Positions 34,495 to 43,821 of a DNA stretch of 64,000 nucleotides are shown piece after piece. A program made the position numbers and the translations under genes. A model generated the notes under the pieces. That model saw only the letters and a list, made by a program, of their open reading frames with translations. It had not been told where the DNA came from and made no database searches. The DNA comes from CBDBCK01 sp965203345 (lineage in GTDB: Bacteria; Chloroflexota; Dehalococcoidia; Lucifugimonadales; Lucifugimonadaceae): NCBI GenBank assembly GCA_965203345.1, contig CBDBCK010000028.1, positions 744,001 through 808,000 of the forward strand. The letters are read 5' to 3'. How positions within the stretch are numbered: position 1 is the first letter of the stretch; the number at the start of each line of letters is the position of its first letter.

Positions 34495-34971
34495 ATGAAC
34501 AAACAAAATAAGGCACCGTTTGAGCCCGCTACCCACTGGCTTTTGGCTGTGAGTCGGGAAAACTTCGATATTTCCTTCCAGGAGAAATTGCAGGGTTTCA
34601 CTAAGGAAAACGCAGATAAAGCAGATCAGATAAAATCTGGCGACAAGTTGGCGTTCTATCTCTTTGACGAGAAGGTATTTACCGGTACAGCGACGGTGGG
34701 GTCAGAATGTTTCACGGACGATAAGCCCCTTTGGAAAAGCAAAAATCCCGACGAACTGTTCAGCCGTCGGTTACGGATCCGAATAACCGCCCACCCTTCT
34801 GTCCCGATGGACGCCCGTGAAACCGCTTTCTTGCTTGACTACGTGAAGAAATGGCCACCAGAGATATGGCCGATGGCTTTCCATTCCATGCTACAAGTCA
34901 TATCTCGCCGCGACTTTGACTATCTGAATACTGAGCTCAAACGTTCTTCAACTCGTCCAGCCCGTCGCTGA
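34495..34971 (+). CDS. EVE-domain (PUA-like fold) protein
   Basis: 158 residues. HWLLAVSRENFDIS near the N-terminus, KSGDKLAFYLFDEKVFTG and the late MAFHSMLQVISRRDFDYL follow the EVE-domain layout of a small beta-barrel with an aromatic pocket. Family members read modified bases in DNA or RNA, and some are fused to modification-dependent restriction nucleases. No nuclease is fused here. It starts 39 bases after pstA and its 3' end overlaps the convergent aldo/keto reductase by 24 bases. Function is open. Confidence 0.75.
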   Translation: MNKQNKAPFEPATHWLLAVSRENFDISFQEKLQGFTKENADKADQIKSGDKLAFYLFDEKVFTGTATVGSECFTDDKPLWKSKNPDELFSRRLRIRITAHPSVPMDARETAFLLDYVKKWPPEIWPMAFHSMLQVISRRDFDYLNTELKRSSTRPARR

Positions 34972-35982
34972 AAGGCTTGATCGTAGGCGTTCCCTTACGG
35001 GCTCACCGAAATTGTCTTCCCATAGATAGTTAAGTCGTTCTATAATTTCCTCCTCTATGTTCGGTTTGTCAGAAGTTGCTGCAAACTCTCGGAGCTGCTC
35101 AGAGCTGACGATCGTCGGTAGACAAGACGCTGTCTGTTTGGGGTGCAGGCAAAACTTGATGGCTGCCTGTGCGGGAGTATAATCAGGGTTTTCTAGTATG
35201 AAGTCTAGCTTCGCCAATTTGCGTATCGACCTACGCATCCATTCAAGATTCCGATGAGAGCGGTGGTCGCCTGACCCAAACGGCTGCTTCTCTATGATGC
35301 TATCCTTTGTGTAAGAACCGTCTAACATGCCCGACGCGTGAGGTACTCGCGTCAGGAGCCCTGTTCCACTTTTAGAGGCAGTGGCGATAAATCTACGAGC
35401 AGGAGCTTGCTCCAAAATCGAATAGATTATCTGCGCGGGAATTTGCCTCTCCTCCAAAGCGAATACGCCTTCCTCTTCCCACCCTAGATCAGGGCCTATG
35501 GCGGCGGCATACCAGCGTATTTTACCTTCGGTCTTCAACTGTTCAAGGGCGTCAAAGATTTCGTCTTTTTGCAGAGCCACAAGGCGAGGGTTGTGCAGCT
35601 GGTATAGGTCTATGACGTCCGTCTGCATTCTTCGGAGGGAGTTTTCACAAGCCTTTTTTATGAAGGCCGATTCCCAGCGTTGAGGCCGCTCCTTGTGACC
35701 ACCGCCGGTCCTAACTGCCTCTAGGTCGTATCCAAACTTTGTCCCTATAACCAAGTTGGCGCGGACGTCTCCCAATGCTTTCGGGATGATCTCTTCACCA
35801 AAGCCTTCACCGTAAGCATCTGCAGTGTCGAAGAAGCTGACGCCCAGGTCGTAAGCTTCGCGCAACAAGGACACGCCTGTTTGTTGGTTCACGTTTCCCC
35901 ACCAAGAAGTGGCAACGCTCCAAACGCCAAATCCCACTTCCGACAAGGTCAAATCTGTGCCAGATAAATTACGATACTTCAT
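34948..35982 (-). CDS. Aldo/keto reductase
   Basis: 344 residues of (beta/alpha)8 fold. The catalytic tetrad is visible: D52 and Y57 in FDTADAYGEG, K82 in IGTKFGY and H130 in LYQLHNP. It reduces aldehydes or ketones with NAD(P)H in the cytosol; the substrate is unknown. A GGxxLRxxYTxDxxxx-like insertion around residues 190-250 and the SLRRMQTDVIDLYQLH segment place it with the larger, AKR-11/12-like bacterial group. It is monocistronic and convergent with the EVE gene, overlapping it by 24 bases. Confidence 0.93.
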   Translation of the reverse strand: MKYRNLSGTDLTLSEVGFGVWSVATSWWGNVNQQTGVSLLREAYDLGVSFFDTADAYGEGFGEEIIPKALGDVRANLVIGTKFGYDLEAVRTGGGHKERPQRWESAFIKKACENSLRRMQTDVIDLYQLHNPRLVALQKDEIFDALEQLKTEGKIRWYAAAIGPDLGWEEEGVFALEERQIPAQIIYSILEQAPARRFIATASKSGTGLLTRVPHASGMLDGSYTKDSIIEKQPFGSGDHRSHRNLEWMRRSIRKLAKLDFILENPDYTPAQAAIKFCLHPKQTASCLPTIVSSEQLREFAATSDKPNIEEEIIERLNYLWEDNFGEPVRERLRSSLSATGWTS

Positions 35983-36130
35983 AGATATGATTCCTACTTT
36001 TGGTTATGTAAATTGGTTTTGATCAGGAGGATTGAATGATTAGCATACATATAGACGATAAGCACCGTCCCTAGTCCTCGGTATCGTCAAGTAAAGAACA
36101 TGTGAAAATTCAGAAAGACATTCTCTACGG

Positions 36131-36715
36131 TTATGCACGAGCTTCCATAAGGGCGGATCGGATAGCCTCCAGCCGTCTTACGAACCGCCGTTCCGTGATG
36201 ACCTGCTCAGCTGTTCCTACTGGATATTCCTCTATGAACTCAACCCAAGACTTACATCCTTTGTATTCGTCCATAACCATCAACGCTTGTGGCTGCTGAA
36301 GTCGGTAGGCTTTCACAACTATCGCCGAAATCGGCTGGCTGGGTCTCCATTTGAGTCGCTTGGTAACGAACTCGTCTGTCCAGATGTGGAAAGGAGCCAA
36401 GGAGGCAAGCTCCTTTTCTGTGCTTATTTCGTGTACCGCCGCTGCCTCCGCAAACACAGACAAGGTCGCCACGCCTTCATCGTATTCAACCTCCGAGTCG
36501 TCCGGGACGTATTTGGTGTACTGCGGCTTGATAGAACTTGCCTCCAGATGCCAGTACGAAGGCCATAGGAAGAAGCCTTCACTTTTCATATCGAACAAAG
36601 GTTGTTCTTCTCGGATACCCCCTTTGCGCAACAGTACGATCTGTTTGCCCACTTTCACGGCTTCTACAGCTGACACCCACTCCTTGAGAGCTATGGAACA
36701 CATAGCTGGTACCAA
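36131..36715 (-). CDS. DUF1802 family protein
   Basis: 194 residues. The N-terminus (ALKEWVSAVEAVKVGKQIVL, then RKGGIREE and FFLWPSYWHLEAS) matches the pattern I know for DUF1802, a family of unknown function common in cyanobacteria and Chloroflexota. The C-terminal half is charged, with EWxxFIEEY-like helices. No transmembrane segment or signal peptide. It lies alone between the aldo/keto reductase and TatD genes, with gaps of about 150-180 bases on both sides. No function should be inferred. Confidence 0.75.
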   Translation of the reverse strand: MVPAMCSIALKEWVSAVEAVKVGKQIVLLRKGGIREEQPLFDMKSEGFFLWPSYWHLEASSIKPQYTKYVPDDSEVEYDEGVATLSVFAEAAAVHEISTEKELASLAPFHIWTDEFVTKRLKWRPSQPISAIVVKAYRLQQPQALMVMDEYKGCKSWVEFIEEYPVGTAEQVITERRFVRRLEAIRSALMEARA

Positions 36716-36896
36716 ACCATTCCTCCATTTTATCTTTGCTTTGTTTCCTTTCCATATCTTACACGTTAAATGTTGGTTAAGGGTCAGTAACTAGTAAGAC
36801 ACGTGTTGTTTGAAACGGGGGCCTTAACTTACAGAGACTCTTGGATAAAGACTTATTCGGTAGGAAGGATGTACTTCGCCGGGCTATACAGATATT

Positions 36897-37700
36897 TCAC
36901 TGCACAGATACACGTTCTAGTTGCCGCCGAATTTCTTCGTTGCATTCGCCTATCATACTTAAGACATTTGCTGAGGTTCTAACGGCTATCTCCTCAGACG
37001 AGACTCCATGGAGTTCCGCAAGGGCTGCCGCTATCTTTGGTACATCGCGTGGTTCTGTCCACTTATTCCGCTTCTTCTTGAAGGGTTGCGGATAAGCGTC
37101 GGTCTCTAGCGTTAAGGAATCAAGCGGCAGTTCCTTGGCGACTTTCTGCAAATCAGGGAGCCGTAACAGCAACTTTGAGAGGGATACATGGAAACCCATG
37201 TTCAGCAAGGCGTCAGCGTAGCTTAAGTCGCCTTGGAAATAGTGGGCTGCTCCCCCGACTCGCCATGCTCTTTCCTCTTTTAGGACCCTCAAGGTTTCTG
37301 AAGTTGCTCCCCGATTGTGGAAGACTATCGGCAGGTTATTATCTACGGCTATGTTTATCTGGGCACGGAAAGCCTCCTCTTGCCATATCCTGTCCGGAGA
37401 GTCTGGTTGAAAATCTAAGCCTATTTCCGACATTACCACTACTGAAGTAAGTTTTGCCAGCCGTTCCAGCTCGTCCAACTCTTCGGATGTCGGTTTCCCA
37501 GTCAAGTCTTGAGGATGAAGACCTACACCGGCGAAAACGGCTTCATGTTCATCACTTATCTTAGCGCATCGCTTGGAGGAAAGAATATCTACGCCGGCCG
37601 AGACTATAACCGCCACGCCGACGTCGCTCGCCCGTTTGACGATTTCGGAAAGCTGTTCAGAGGCATGCTGGTCTATATGAGTGTGTATATCTATGTACAT
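36897..37700 (-). CDS. TatD-family metal-dependent hydrolase
   Basis: 267 residues, the usual length. Metal ligands of the amidohydrolase-like barrel are present: H-x-H in DIHTHID, Glu in SEIGLDF, His in IVFHNRG, His in AAHYFQG and Asp in LETDAYP. TatD enzymes are Mg-dependent 3'-5' DNA/RNA exonucleases or D-aminoacyl-tRNA deacylase-like hydrolases. The third region has HYFQG where HCFSG is the more common form. It is followed on the other strand by DUF2461, with a gap of about 140 bases. Confidence 0.9.
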   Translation of the reverse strand: MYIDIHTHIDQHASEQLSEIVKRASDVGVAVIVSAGVDILSSKRCAKISDEHEAVFAGVGLHPQDLTGKPTSEELDELERLAKLTSVVVMSEIGLDFQPDSPDRIWQEEAFRAQINIAVDNNLPIVFHNRGATSETLRVLKEERAWRVGGAAHYFQGDLSYADALLNMGFHVSLSKLLLRLPDLQKVAKELPLDSLTLETDAYPQPFKKKRNKWTEPRDVPKIAAALAELHGVSSEEIAVRTSANVLSMIGECNEEIRRQLERVSVQ

Positions 37701-37843
37701 TGCTCTTTTATTACACCAAATCAGGCGATTTCATGTAGGGTTTCCTTCTTGATAGAGCTGACTACGCTACTATCTATACCTGCGCCTTGCCGTCGCGTTA
37801 TGCGGTATTATCTTTTACAGTTGAAAGAAAAGGAGCAGTGGAA

Positions 37844-38536
37844 ATGTTAAAATTTAGAGGTTTTCCACAGGAAGGTATAGACTTTTTAGAAGCGTTGGCC
37901 GCTAATAATAATCGTGAATGGTTTGAGGCACACAAGGCTACCTACCGATCCACCGTATTAGAGCCTGCTCAAGCATTTGTCGCGTCGCTGGGTGCGCGTC
38001 TTGCTTTGATTGCACCTGACGTTCGGGTAGATACCAGCCCGAACGGTACCGGAGTGCTGATGAGAATATACCGCGACATCCGCTTCGGAGCCAATAAGGC
38101 ACCTTATAAGACCAATGTCTCGGGGATGTTTTGGGAAGGCAGTGGTAAAAAGACCGAGATCCCAGGTTTTGGTTTTCAATTTGGCGAAGGTGATACGGGA
38201 TTGATGTCCGGCATGTTCCGCTTCCCTCCTAGTATCCTGGAACGGTACCGACAAGCGGTAGTTGGAGAAAAATCCGGCGTCATGTTGACTGAAGCCGTAA
38301 ACAGTGTTCTCGCGGTGGAAGGATATGGAATATCAGGCAAGCATTATAAGCGAATCCCCCGTGGATATGACGGCGATCACCCACGCGCCGAATGGCTTCT
38401 TTATAATAGTCTCTATGCTTACTCTCCAGATATCCCAGTCAAAGCGCTATTAACGGCTGAATTGGTTGATGAGTGCTTTGACCACTTCCACCATATGTCT
38501 CCGATTCGGCAGTGGTTGATGGGGCTGGTACGCTAG
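37844..38536 (+). CDS. DUF2461 family protein
   Basis: 230 residues from the ATG at 37844, supported by AAGGAG at 37830-37835; an upstream in-frame start at 37787 lacks such a site. FLEALAANNNREWFEAHKAT, RIYRDIRFGANKAPYKTN and the late RGYDGDHPRAEWLLYNSLYA are the conserved segments of DUF2461 (TIGR02453). Function unknown; soluble. It is followed by the mannonate dehydratase gene after 109 bases. Confidence 0.88.
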   Translation: MLKFRGFPQEGIDFLEALAANNNREWFEAHKATYRSTVLEPAQAFVASLGARLALIAPDVRVDTSPNGTGVLMRIYRDIRFGANKAPYKTNVSGMFWEGSGKKTEIPGFGFQFGEGDTGLMSGMFRFPPSILERYRQAVVGEKSGVMLTEAVNSVLAVEGYGISGKHYKRIPRGYDGDHPRAEWLLYNSLYAYSPDIPVKALLTAELVDECFDHFHHMSPIRQWLMGLVR

Positions 38537-38645
38537 CTTTGGGACGTCTAGGATGTATTGGTAGAATAGGTAAAGATTGTCGTAATTGCTAGCAGTGTGT
38601 TGAACATAGAACATTGTCGCGTGAAACGTACAAGGAGGTTTTATT

Positions 38646-39626
38646 ATGAGAGCAGGTTTTGGACAGTTCTCCAGTGCTTCGCCGGAATTTTTGAGATTTG
38701 CGCAACAGTTCGGCGTAACCGACGTCCTTTTGAACACTCCAGAACTGCCAGACAGAGGTGGAAAATGGGCGTTGCACGATATCGTGAAACTGCGTCTAAA
38801 TGTAGAGTCTTACGGGCTGCGTCTTTCGGCGCTGGAGAATGTCCCGACCTCGTTTTACGACCATATTATGCTGAATGGGCCAGAACGGGATAGACAAATA
38901 GAAAACATGCTGGAGACGGTGCGTAATATTGCACGGGCCGGGATACCCATATTCGGCTACAACTGGATGCCTTCGCATGTTTGGCGGACCCAATCTTCAG
39001 TGATAAGAGGCGGTACTGTGGTTACCGCTTTCGACTTGGCGGAGGCAGAGAAGCTGCCTATTACTCACTCACGGGAATACTCCGAGGAAGAGATGTGGGA
39101 GAGTCTTGAAAACTGGATACGTATAGTTACGCCTGTAGCCGAGGAGGAAGGGATAAGGCTAGGCATTCATCCTTGTGATCCCCCTGTAGAGAAGCTAGGC
39201 GGGATTCCTCAGCTGTTCCGCTCATTCGCGTCTTATAAGAGGCTTGTAGAAATTGTGGATTCCCCGTCAAACGGCATAGAGTTTTGCCAAGGCACTTTCT
39301 CGGAGATGGCGGACGCCGCCAACGAAGGAATATACGAGATGATACGTTACTTCGGCGAGAGGAAGAAGATACTTTATGTTCACTTCCGTAACGTATCGGG
39401 AACGGTACCGCGCTTTCATGAGGAGTTCGTAAACACGGGCTACGTTGATATGTTCAAGGCGATGCAGATATATGCGGACGTCGGCTTCAATAGCTTCTTC
39501 ATAGACGACCATGTACCGCAAACCTACCAAGATACAGTATGGGGACACCGAGGGCGAGCCTTCGCAAACGGTTACATCCAAGCGATGATAGAGGCGGTCT
39601 CCAAACAGAGAGCTCAAAGCGGATAG
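38646..39626 (+). CDS. uxuA: Mannonate dehydratase (UxuA family)
   Basis: 326 residues with AAGGAGG close before the ATG. UxuA dehydrates D-mannonate to 2-keto-3-deoxygluconate in glucuronate breakdown. Family segments: GYNWMPSHVWRT, LGIHPCDPPVEKLGGIPQ, GIEFCQGTFSEM, YVHFRNVSG and FIDDHVPQ, which hold the metal-binding His and Cys residues. It is slightly shorter than the E. coli enzyme (394 residues), like many short bacterial and archaeal forms. Two SMP-30-like lactonase genes lie next to it on the opposite strand, which supports a role in sugar-acid use. Confidence 0.88.
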   Translation: MRAGFGQFSSASPEFLRFAQQFGVTDVLLNTPELPDRGGKWALHDIVKLRLNVESYGLRLSALENVPTSFYDHIMLNGPERDRQIENMLETVRNIARAGIPIFGYNWMPSHVWRTQSSVIRGGTVVTAFDLAEAEKLPITHSREYSEEEMWESLENWIRIVTPVAEEEGIRLGIHPCDPPVEKLGGIPQLFRSFASYKRLVEIVDSPSNGIEFCQGTFSEMADAANEGIYEMIRYFGERKKILYVHFRNVSGTVPRFHEEFVNTGYVDMFKAMQIYADVGFNSFFIDDHVPQTYQDTVWGHRGRAFANGYIQAMIEAVSKQRAQSG

Positions 39627-39832
39627 ATTGAAAGTTCATCACCCGTCAGATCTACACTGACGAGCGTTATAGTCCCTAAGTAACATACATCAACGGTAGT
39701 ACATAGCGTTTGGAAATCTCGCAGTCACCTGTTTTTGTGACAAAGATGAAACGTTTCATTTTCTTTTCAGATCCGTTGCAATAGATGCTCTGTTTGAAGA
39801 CGAGCGTCCGGATGATATTTGAGGCGGTTTCG

Positions 39833-40741
39833 TCACGTTCCGGGCGGCGGGTACGCTAGGTGCCCTCGCATGCCCGTGTTTGGTATTGCGTATAGGCTCC
39901 CTGTACCGAAGGTTACGAAAAGCGTGTCCAGAGCAGAGCCTCCAAATGCACAATTCGTGGGCATGTCATCAGGAGTGCGCAATGTGAAAACCACGCGTCC
40001 CGTTTGCGTGAAAACATAGATCATTGGCCCCGGTCCCGACTTCTTTGACCCTGCGCAGGCGATTATAAGCCCTGAAACGGTCATACTCATGCCGTCTATC
40101 CCCCGGTGGCTACCGAAATCGTGCAATATAGAGTAGTCGCCTAGCATGCCGTTATCCAGGATAGGGTAAGCCCTTAGCTCTCGGCGCTGATACTTAGCTT
40201 TGGGGCTCTCTGCCACAAAGAGGGTCTTTTGGTCAGGCGACAGCAGGACGCCGTTAGGTTTGTTGGTGTCCGACGTAACGCGCTGTATGCTCCAGTTTCC
40301 GCCGAACCCTCGCTCTGCTATGTAGACCGCCTCCCTCTCCATATTATTTTGGTGTTCAGTATAGTTCGGGTCGGAGAAGTACACCCTGCCTGCTGCTGCT
40401 ACCGCCAAGTCATTTGGCCAATTCAGGCCTTGTCCTTCGTACGAGTCTGCCACAGTCTCTGAATTTGCCGGATCTCCCCCTGGCAGGCGAATTACTCTGT
40501 GAGCCGAACCTTGACACACATACAAGTCGCCGTTAGCGTCAAAAGCCATCCCGTTTGCTCCGCCTGTATCGTTGCACCAAACCCCACGTTCTCTGCTGGC
40601 AGGATCGATACTCCATGTGGTGTTCGCGGCGCACTGATTATATAAGAGCGTTTTCCCGTCCCATACTGGTCCTTCAACCAGCGAGTCGTGCCGCGTCAAC
40701 AGTTTCCAATGCCATTCGTTCAATGCAGGTTCCTCTCTCAA
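39833..40741 (-). CDS. SMP-30/gluconolactonase-like protein (downstream copy)
   Basis: 302 residues forming a six-bladed beta-propeller. Metal ligands typical of SMP-30 are visible: Glu in LVEGPVW, Asn in NWPNDLAV, Asn/Asp in KPNGVLLSPD and Asp in GIDGMSM. Members hydrolyse sugar lactones to aldonic acids in the cytosol or periplasm; no signal peptide is seen. Its start overlaps the stop of the paralogue at 40738-41619 (ATGA), so the two are co-translated. The pair may act on different lactones or as a heteromer. Confidence 0.9.
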   Translation of the reverse strand: MREEPALNEWHWKLLTRHDSLVEGPVWDGKTLLYNQCAANTTWSIDPASRERGVWCNDTGGANGMAFDANGDLYVCQGSAHRVIRLPGGDPANSETVADSYEGQGLNWPNDLAVAAAGRVYFSDPNYTEHQNNMEREAVYIAERGFGGNWSIQRVTSDTNKPNGVLLSPDQKTLFVAESPKAKYQRRELRAYPILDNGMLGDYSILHDFGSHRGIDGMSMTVSGLIIACAGSKKSGPGPMIYVFTQTGRVVFTLRTPDDMPTNCAFGGSALDTLFVTFGTGSLYAIPNTGMRGHLAYPPPGT

Positions 40742-41619
40742 GTTGCGCTGTTATTCGGCCAAAGAGGGCAACCTTCCAGTTCCGTTTCCGCTGCCATCAA
40801 GTGCCCTTCTATACTGGTAACGTAAAGCACCTTTCCTACGAACGCGCAGTTTGTAGGGCGGCTTGCAGGCAATGGGTGCGTCTCCACTATACGTCCGTCC
40901 GGTTCGAATATCGTAATGCACCCGCCCGCCCCCGAAACTTCCCATCCCGTGCACGCCACTATCAACCCGTCTGCCGTCAACGTCATACCATCTATTCCCC
41001 TGTGCGGCCCAAAATCGTGCACAACCTCGTAAGTACCCAGCGAGCCATCTTTCTCTACCGGGTAAGCCCGTAATTCGCGACGTTCGGAAGCGCGGTAATC
41101 ACTCTGAGCAACATAAAGGGTCTTATAATCCTTTGAGAACAGCAATCCGTTCGGCATGCTGGAGTCTGAAGTCCTCCTCATACACTCAAAAGATTCACTC
41201 GAACGAGGTTCAGCCGAAAGTATGGCCGAGTAAGGAATACCCATATCAGAATGGATATTCTCTATACGATCGGAAAAATAAACGCTGCCATCAGGAGTTA
41301 TGGCCAGGTCGTTTGGACCGTTGAGTCTTCGACCGTTGAGCCTTTCTACCACCGTAGATTTCCTGCCGTTCTCGTCGAATTGGATAATGCGCCTGCCTGC
41401 ACCGGCGCACCCATAGAGGCGCCCTTTGGAGTCAAAATTCAACCCATTAGTCCCTTCTGTATCCGACGCAAAAAGCTCCAGACGTCCGCTCTTCAGGCAC
41501 AAAGCGAGCACGCGATTCATAGTGATATTGCTGAAGAGAAGCCGGTCGCCTTCCAGCGCTGGTCCCTCCGTTATTGTGCCTATCGGCGGTATAATGTTCT
41601 CAAATTTCCAAGACATCAT
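40738..41619 (-). CDS. SMP-30/gluconolactonase-like protein (upstream copy)
   Basis: 293 residues, a paralogue of the following gene with the same order of propeller motifs: ITEGPALEGD, NGPNDLAITPDG, MPNGLLFSKD, RRELRAYPVEKDG and RGIDGMTLTADG. The metal-binding Glu, Asn and Asp residues are conserved. Likely a lactonase acting on aldonolactones produced by sugar dehydrogenases, none of which is in the window. Together with mannonate dehydratase it points to use of sugar acids. Confidence 0.9.
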   Translation of the reverse strand: MMSWKFENIIPPIGTITEGPALEGDRLLFSNITMNRVLALCLKSGRLELFASDTEGTNGLNFDSKGRLYGCAGAGRRIIQFDENGRKSTVVERLNGRRLNGPNDLAITPDGSVYFSDRIENIHSDMGIPYSAILSAEPRSSESFECMRRTSDSSMPNGLLFSKDYKTLYVAQSDYRASERRELRAYPVEKDGSLGTYEVVHDFGPHRGIDGMTLTADGLIVACTGWEVSGAGGCITIFEPDGRIVETHPLPASRPTNCAFVGKVLYVTSIEGHLMAAETELEGCPLWPNNSAT

Positions 41620-41814
41620 CGGCCTCCTTGAATAGAGCGTCTCGAAGGTAGAAACTCTCTTTCATTCGCAACATAGGATATCATCTAAATGACGTTGCCC
41701 GTACGCGTCTGATGGACTCCAAAGACACCAGCCTGTAAGGGGCGGTTAGCGTGTTGAAGTGCAGTCCGTCGTTTTTCGGCAAACTCAAGATAGGAGGCAG
41801 TACAACTGGAAAGC

Positions 41815-42624
41815 TTGCCCCAGAAAACTCCACCTAAACTGCTCTCCATAGCAGGCTCCGACTCCGGAGGAGGCGCAGGGATACAGGCAGACCTCAAAAC
41901 CTTCGCCGCTCTCGGATGCTACGGAGCTTCTGTGATAACCTCTATAACCGCACAAAACACCTTGGGAGTGTCCGCTGTACACGATATCCCCCCAGACATG
42001 GTGGCTGCTCAGATAGATGCCGTTTTGGCGGACTTGAAGCCGGTCGGATTCAAGATAGGTATGCTGTCCTCCACTTCTATAACCTTGAAGGTCGTTGAGA
42101 AGCTTCAGGAACACAATATGCACCCGGTTGTGCTTGACCCCGTGATGGTCTCCACTACTGGAGTTCCTCTTCTCTCTAAAGACGCTGAGAAGGTAATTGC
42201 CGAACGATTGCTACCCCTTTGTGAAGTCGTAACTCCAAACTCTGCCGAAGCGACGGCTCTCACGGGCATTGAGATAAAAGATCTTGAAAATGCTAAGGCG
42301 GCGGCGGCGCGCCTGCTTGATATGGGAGCTAAGGTGGCCATAGTTACCGGCGGTCATTTTGGGGAAGACGCTGCTGATCTGCTTGCGGACGCGGACGGAT
42401 TTGAGGTTATGTCGTCGAAGCGTTCACCTACAAAGAACACTCACGGAACGGGCTGCACCTACTCCTCCGCGCTCACCGTGGGTATGGCGCGTGGTCTTGC
42501 AATACGAGAGGCAGCTGGAGAAGCCAAGCAATACGTAACGAGTGCTCTGGACAGTGCGTTTCCAGTAGGGCAGGGCAACGGTCCGGTGAACCACTTCGTA
42601 CATCTTTGGAAGCAAGCCATCTAA
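41815..42624 (+). CDS. thiD: Hydroxymethylpyrimidine/phosphomethylpyrimidine kinase ThiD
   Basis: 269 residues, TTG start at 41815. It phosphorylates HMP and HMP-P in thiamine synthesis. Ribokinase-fold motifs: SIAGSDSGGGAGIQADLKTF at the N-terminus (first part only quoted), VVLDPVMVSTTG, VVTPNSAEATALTG and the anion-hole motif THGTGCTYSSAL with the catalytic Cys. No thiE, thiM or thiC is nearby. It lies alone, divergent from the SMP-30 pair, with a 195-base gap, and precedes the VOC triplet. ThDP made with its product is needed by the enzyme at 53689. Confidence 0.95.
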   Translation: MPQKTPPKLLSIAGSDSGGGAGIQADLKTFAALGCYGASVITSITAQNTLGVSAVHDIPPDMVAAQIDAVLADLKPVGFKIGMLSSTSITLKVVEKLQEHNMHPVVLDPVMVSTTGVPLLSKDAEKVIAERLLPLCEVVTPNSAEATALTGIEIKDLENAKAAAARLLDMGAKVAIVTGGHFGEDAADLLADADGFEVMSSKRSPTKNTHGTGCTYSSALTVGMARGLAIREAAGEAKQYVTSALDSAFPVGQGNGPVNHFVHLWKQAI

Positions 42625-42826
42625 TGAGGTAAATATCTGGCTGTTTCAACTTTCAAACTAACTCACGAATTGTTTTTGTAGGTAATTCCAGTGGTTTGAA
42701 TATCGCAAGGTGTATCAAGACGTTGAAGCATTACCATATGATCTGTGTGCTATGCCTGTTTATACTGAATTGCGGCTGATAGCTAGACTTATTACTTGAA
42801 GCAGATTGTAAATTTAAGGAGTTACT

Positions 42827-43609
42827 ATGACAATTGTAAAATCACATTTGCCCGGCTCCCCGTCTTGGGTGGAGCTTTCTACAACTGACGGTGAAGGCGC
42901 GAAGAAGTTTTACACTTCCCTTTTTGGTTGGGATTATACCGATAATCCCGTAGGGCCTGATATGGTTTATACAATGTATAACAAAGGGGGCAAATCGGTG
43001 GCTGCCTCTTTTCAAAAAAGCCCTTCAATGGGCATGAATGATCAACCAGCTTGCTGGCAGCTCTATTTCACGGTTGACAACTTGGAAGCAGCGATAGAAC
43101 GAGTGAAGGGATCGAACGGGAAGGTATTGATGGGTCCTCATGATGTGTTTGACGCGGGGCGTATGGTGGTTGCTCAAGATCCTCAGAATGCTGTTTTTAT
43201 GCTTTGGGAACCCAAGAAACATATAGGCGCAGAGGTGGTAGAAGAGCCTGGCGCCCTTTCTTGGACAGAACTGGCAACTACTGACCTTGAAGCTGCCGTG
43301 GAGTTTTATAAGGCCGTACTGCCGTACGAGGCAGAGAAAGATCCTAATTCTGCTCCCGGCATGGACTATATTCTGTTGAAGATTGACGGCAGTGACAAGG
43401 CAGGTGTCCGGGGTATGGTGCCACAAGAAAGTGGCATGCCCCCTTATTGGTCAATTTACTTTGCGGTGGACGATATAAATGCCTCCACCGCCAAGGTGCA
43501 AGAACTAGGTGGCAAAGTTGTAGTTCCGCTTACTAAGATCGCTCCGGGTTCTTTCACCGGGGTCATGGATCCTCAGGGAGTCTACTTCTTACTGTTCCAG
43601 CCTCAATGA
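42827..43609 (+). CDS. Two-domain VOC-superfamily protein, tandem copy 1
   Basis: 260 residues in two VOC domains (about 1-125 and 132-260). Each domain starts with a matching strand: SWVELSTTDGEGAKKFYTSLFGW in the first (in part) and SWTELATTDLEAAVEFYKAVL in the second. The layout (GSPSWVELSTTD, then VFMLWEP, then FLLFQP at the C-terminus) resembles the CFP-30/glyoxalase-like proteins of Actinobacteria and Chloroflexota. Members bind small molecules or metals; no enzyme activity can be assigned. AAGGAG precedes the ATG. It is the oldest-looking copy, with a leader least like the other two. Confidence 0.9.
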   Translation: MTIVKSHLPGSPSWVELSTTDGEGAKKFYTSLFGWDYTDNPVGPDMVYTMYNKGGKSVAASFQKSPSMGMNDQPACWQLYFTVDNLEAAIERVKGSNGKVLMGPHDVFDAGRMVVAQDPQNAVFMLWEPKKHIGAEVVEEPGALSWTELATTDLEAAVEFYKAVLPYEAEKDPNSAPGMDYILLKIDGSDKAGVRGMVPQESGMPPYWSIYFAVDDINASTAKVQELGGKVVVPLTKIAPGSFTGVMDPQGVYFLLFQPQ

Positions 43610-43821
43610 CCGACGCGTTCACGTAGGGAGTGGTCTTCAATTAGTGTTAGAATGTTACCCTACGGAGAGGGAGTGTGAAAGTGTACCAAATCGGTATATT
43701 CACATTTTGAAATCCTCTCTCCCCTTTGGAGGTAGGATTGAAGGATCAGAGAATGCTAATGAAGGTTTGAACTGCTAAGATTACTCTTAATCAAGCAAAT
43801 TTCAAACTTAAGGAGATTATT

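Noticed and set aside
34495..34971. A divergent pstB or phoU
   Set aside because: The product has no Walker motifs and no PhoU helical repeats; it follows the EVE-domain pattern.
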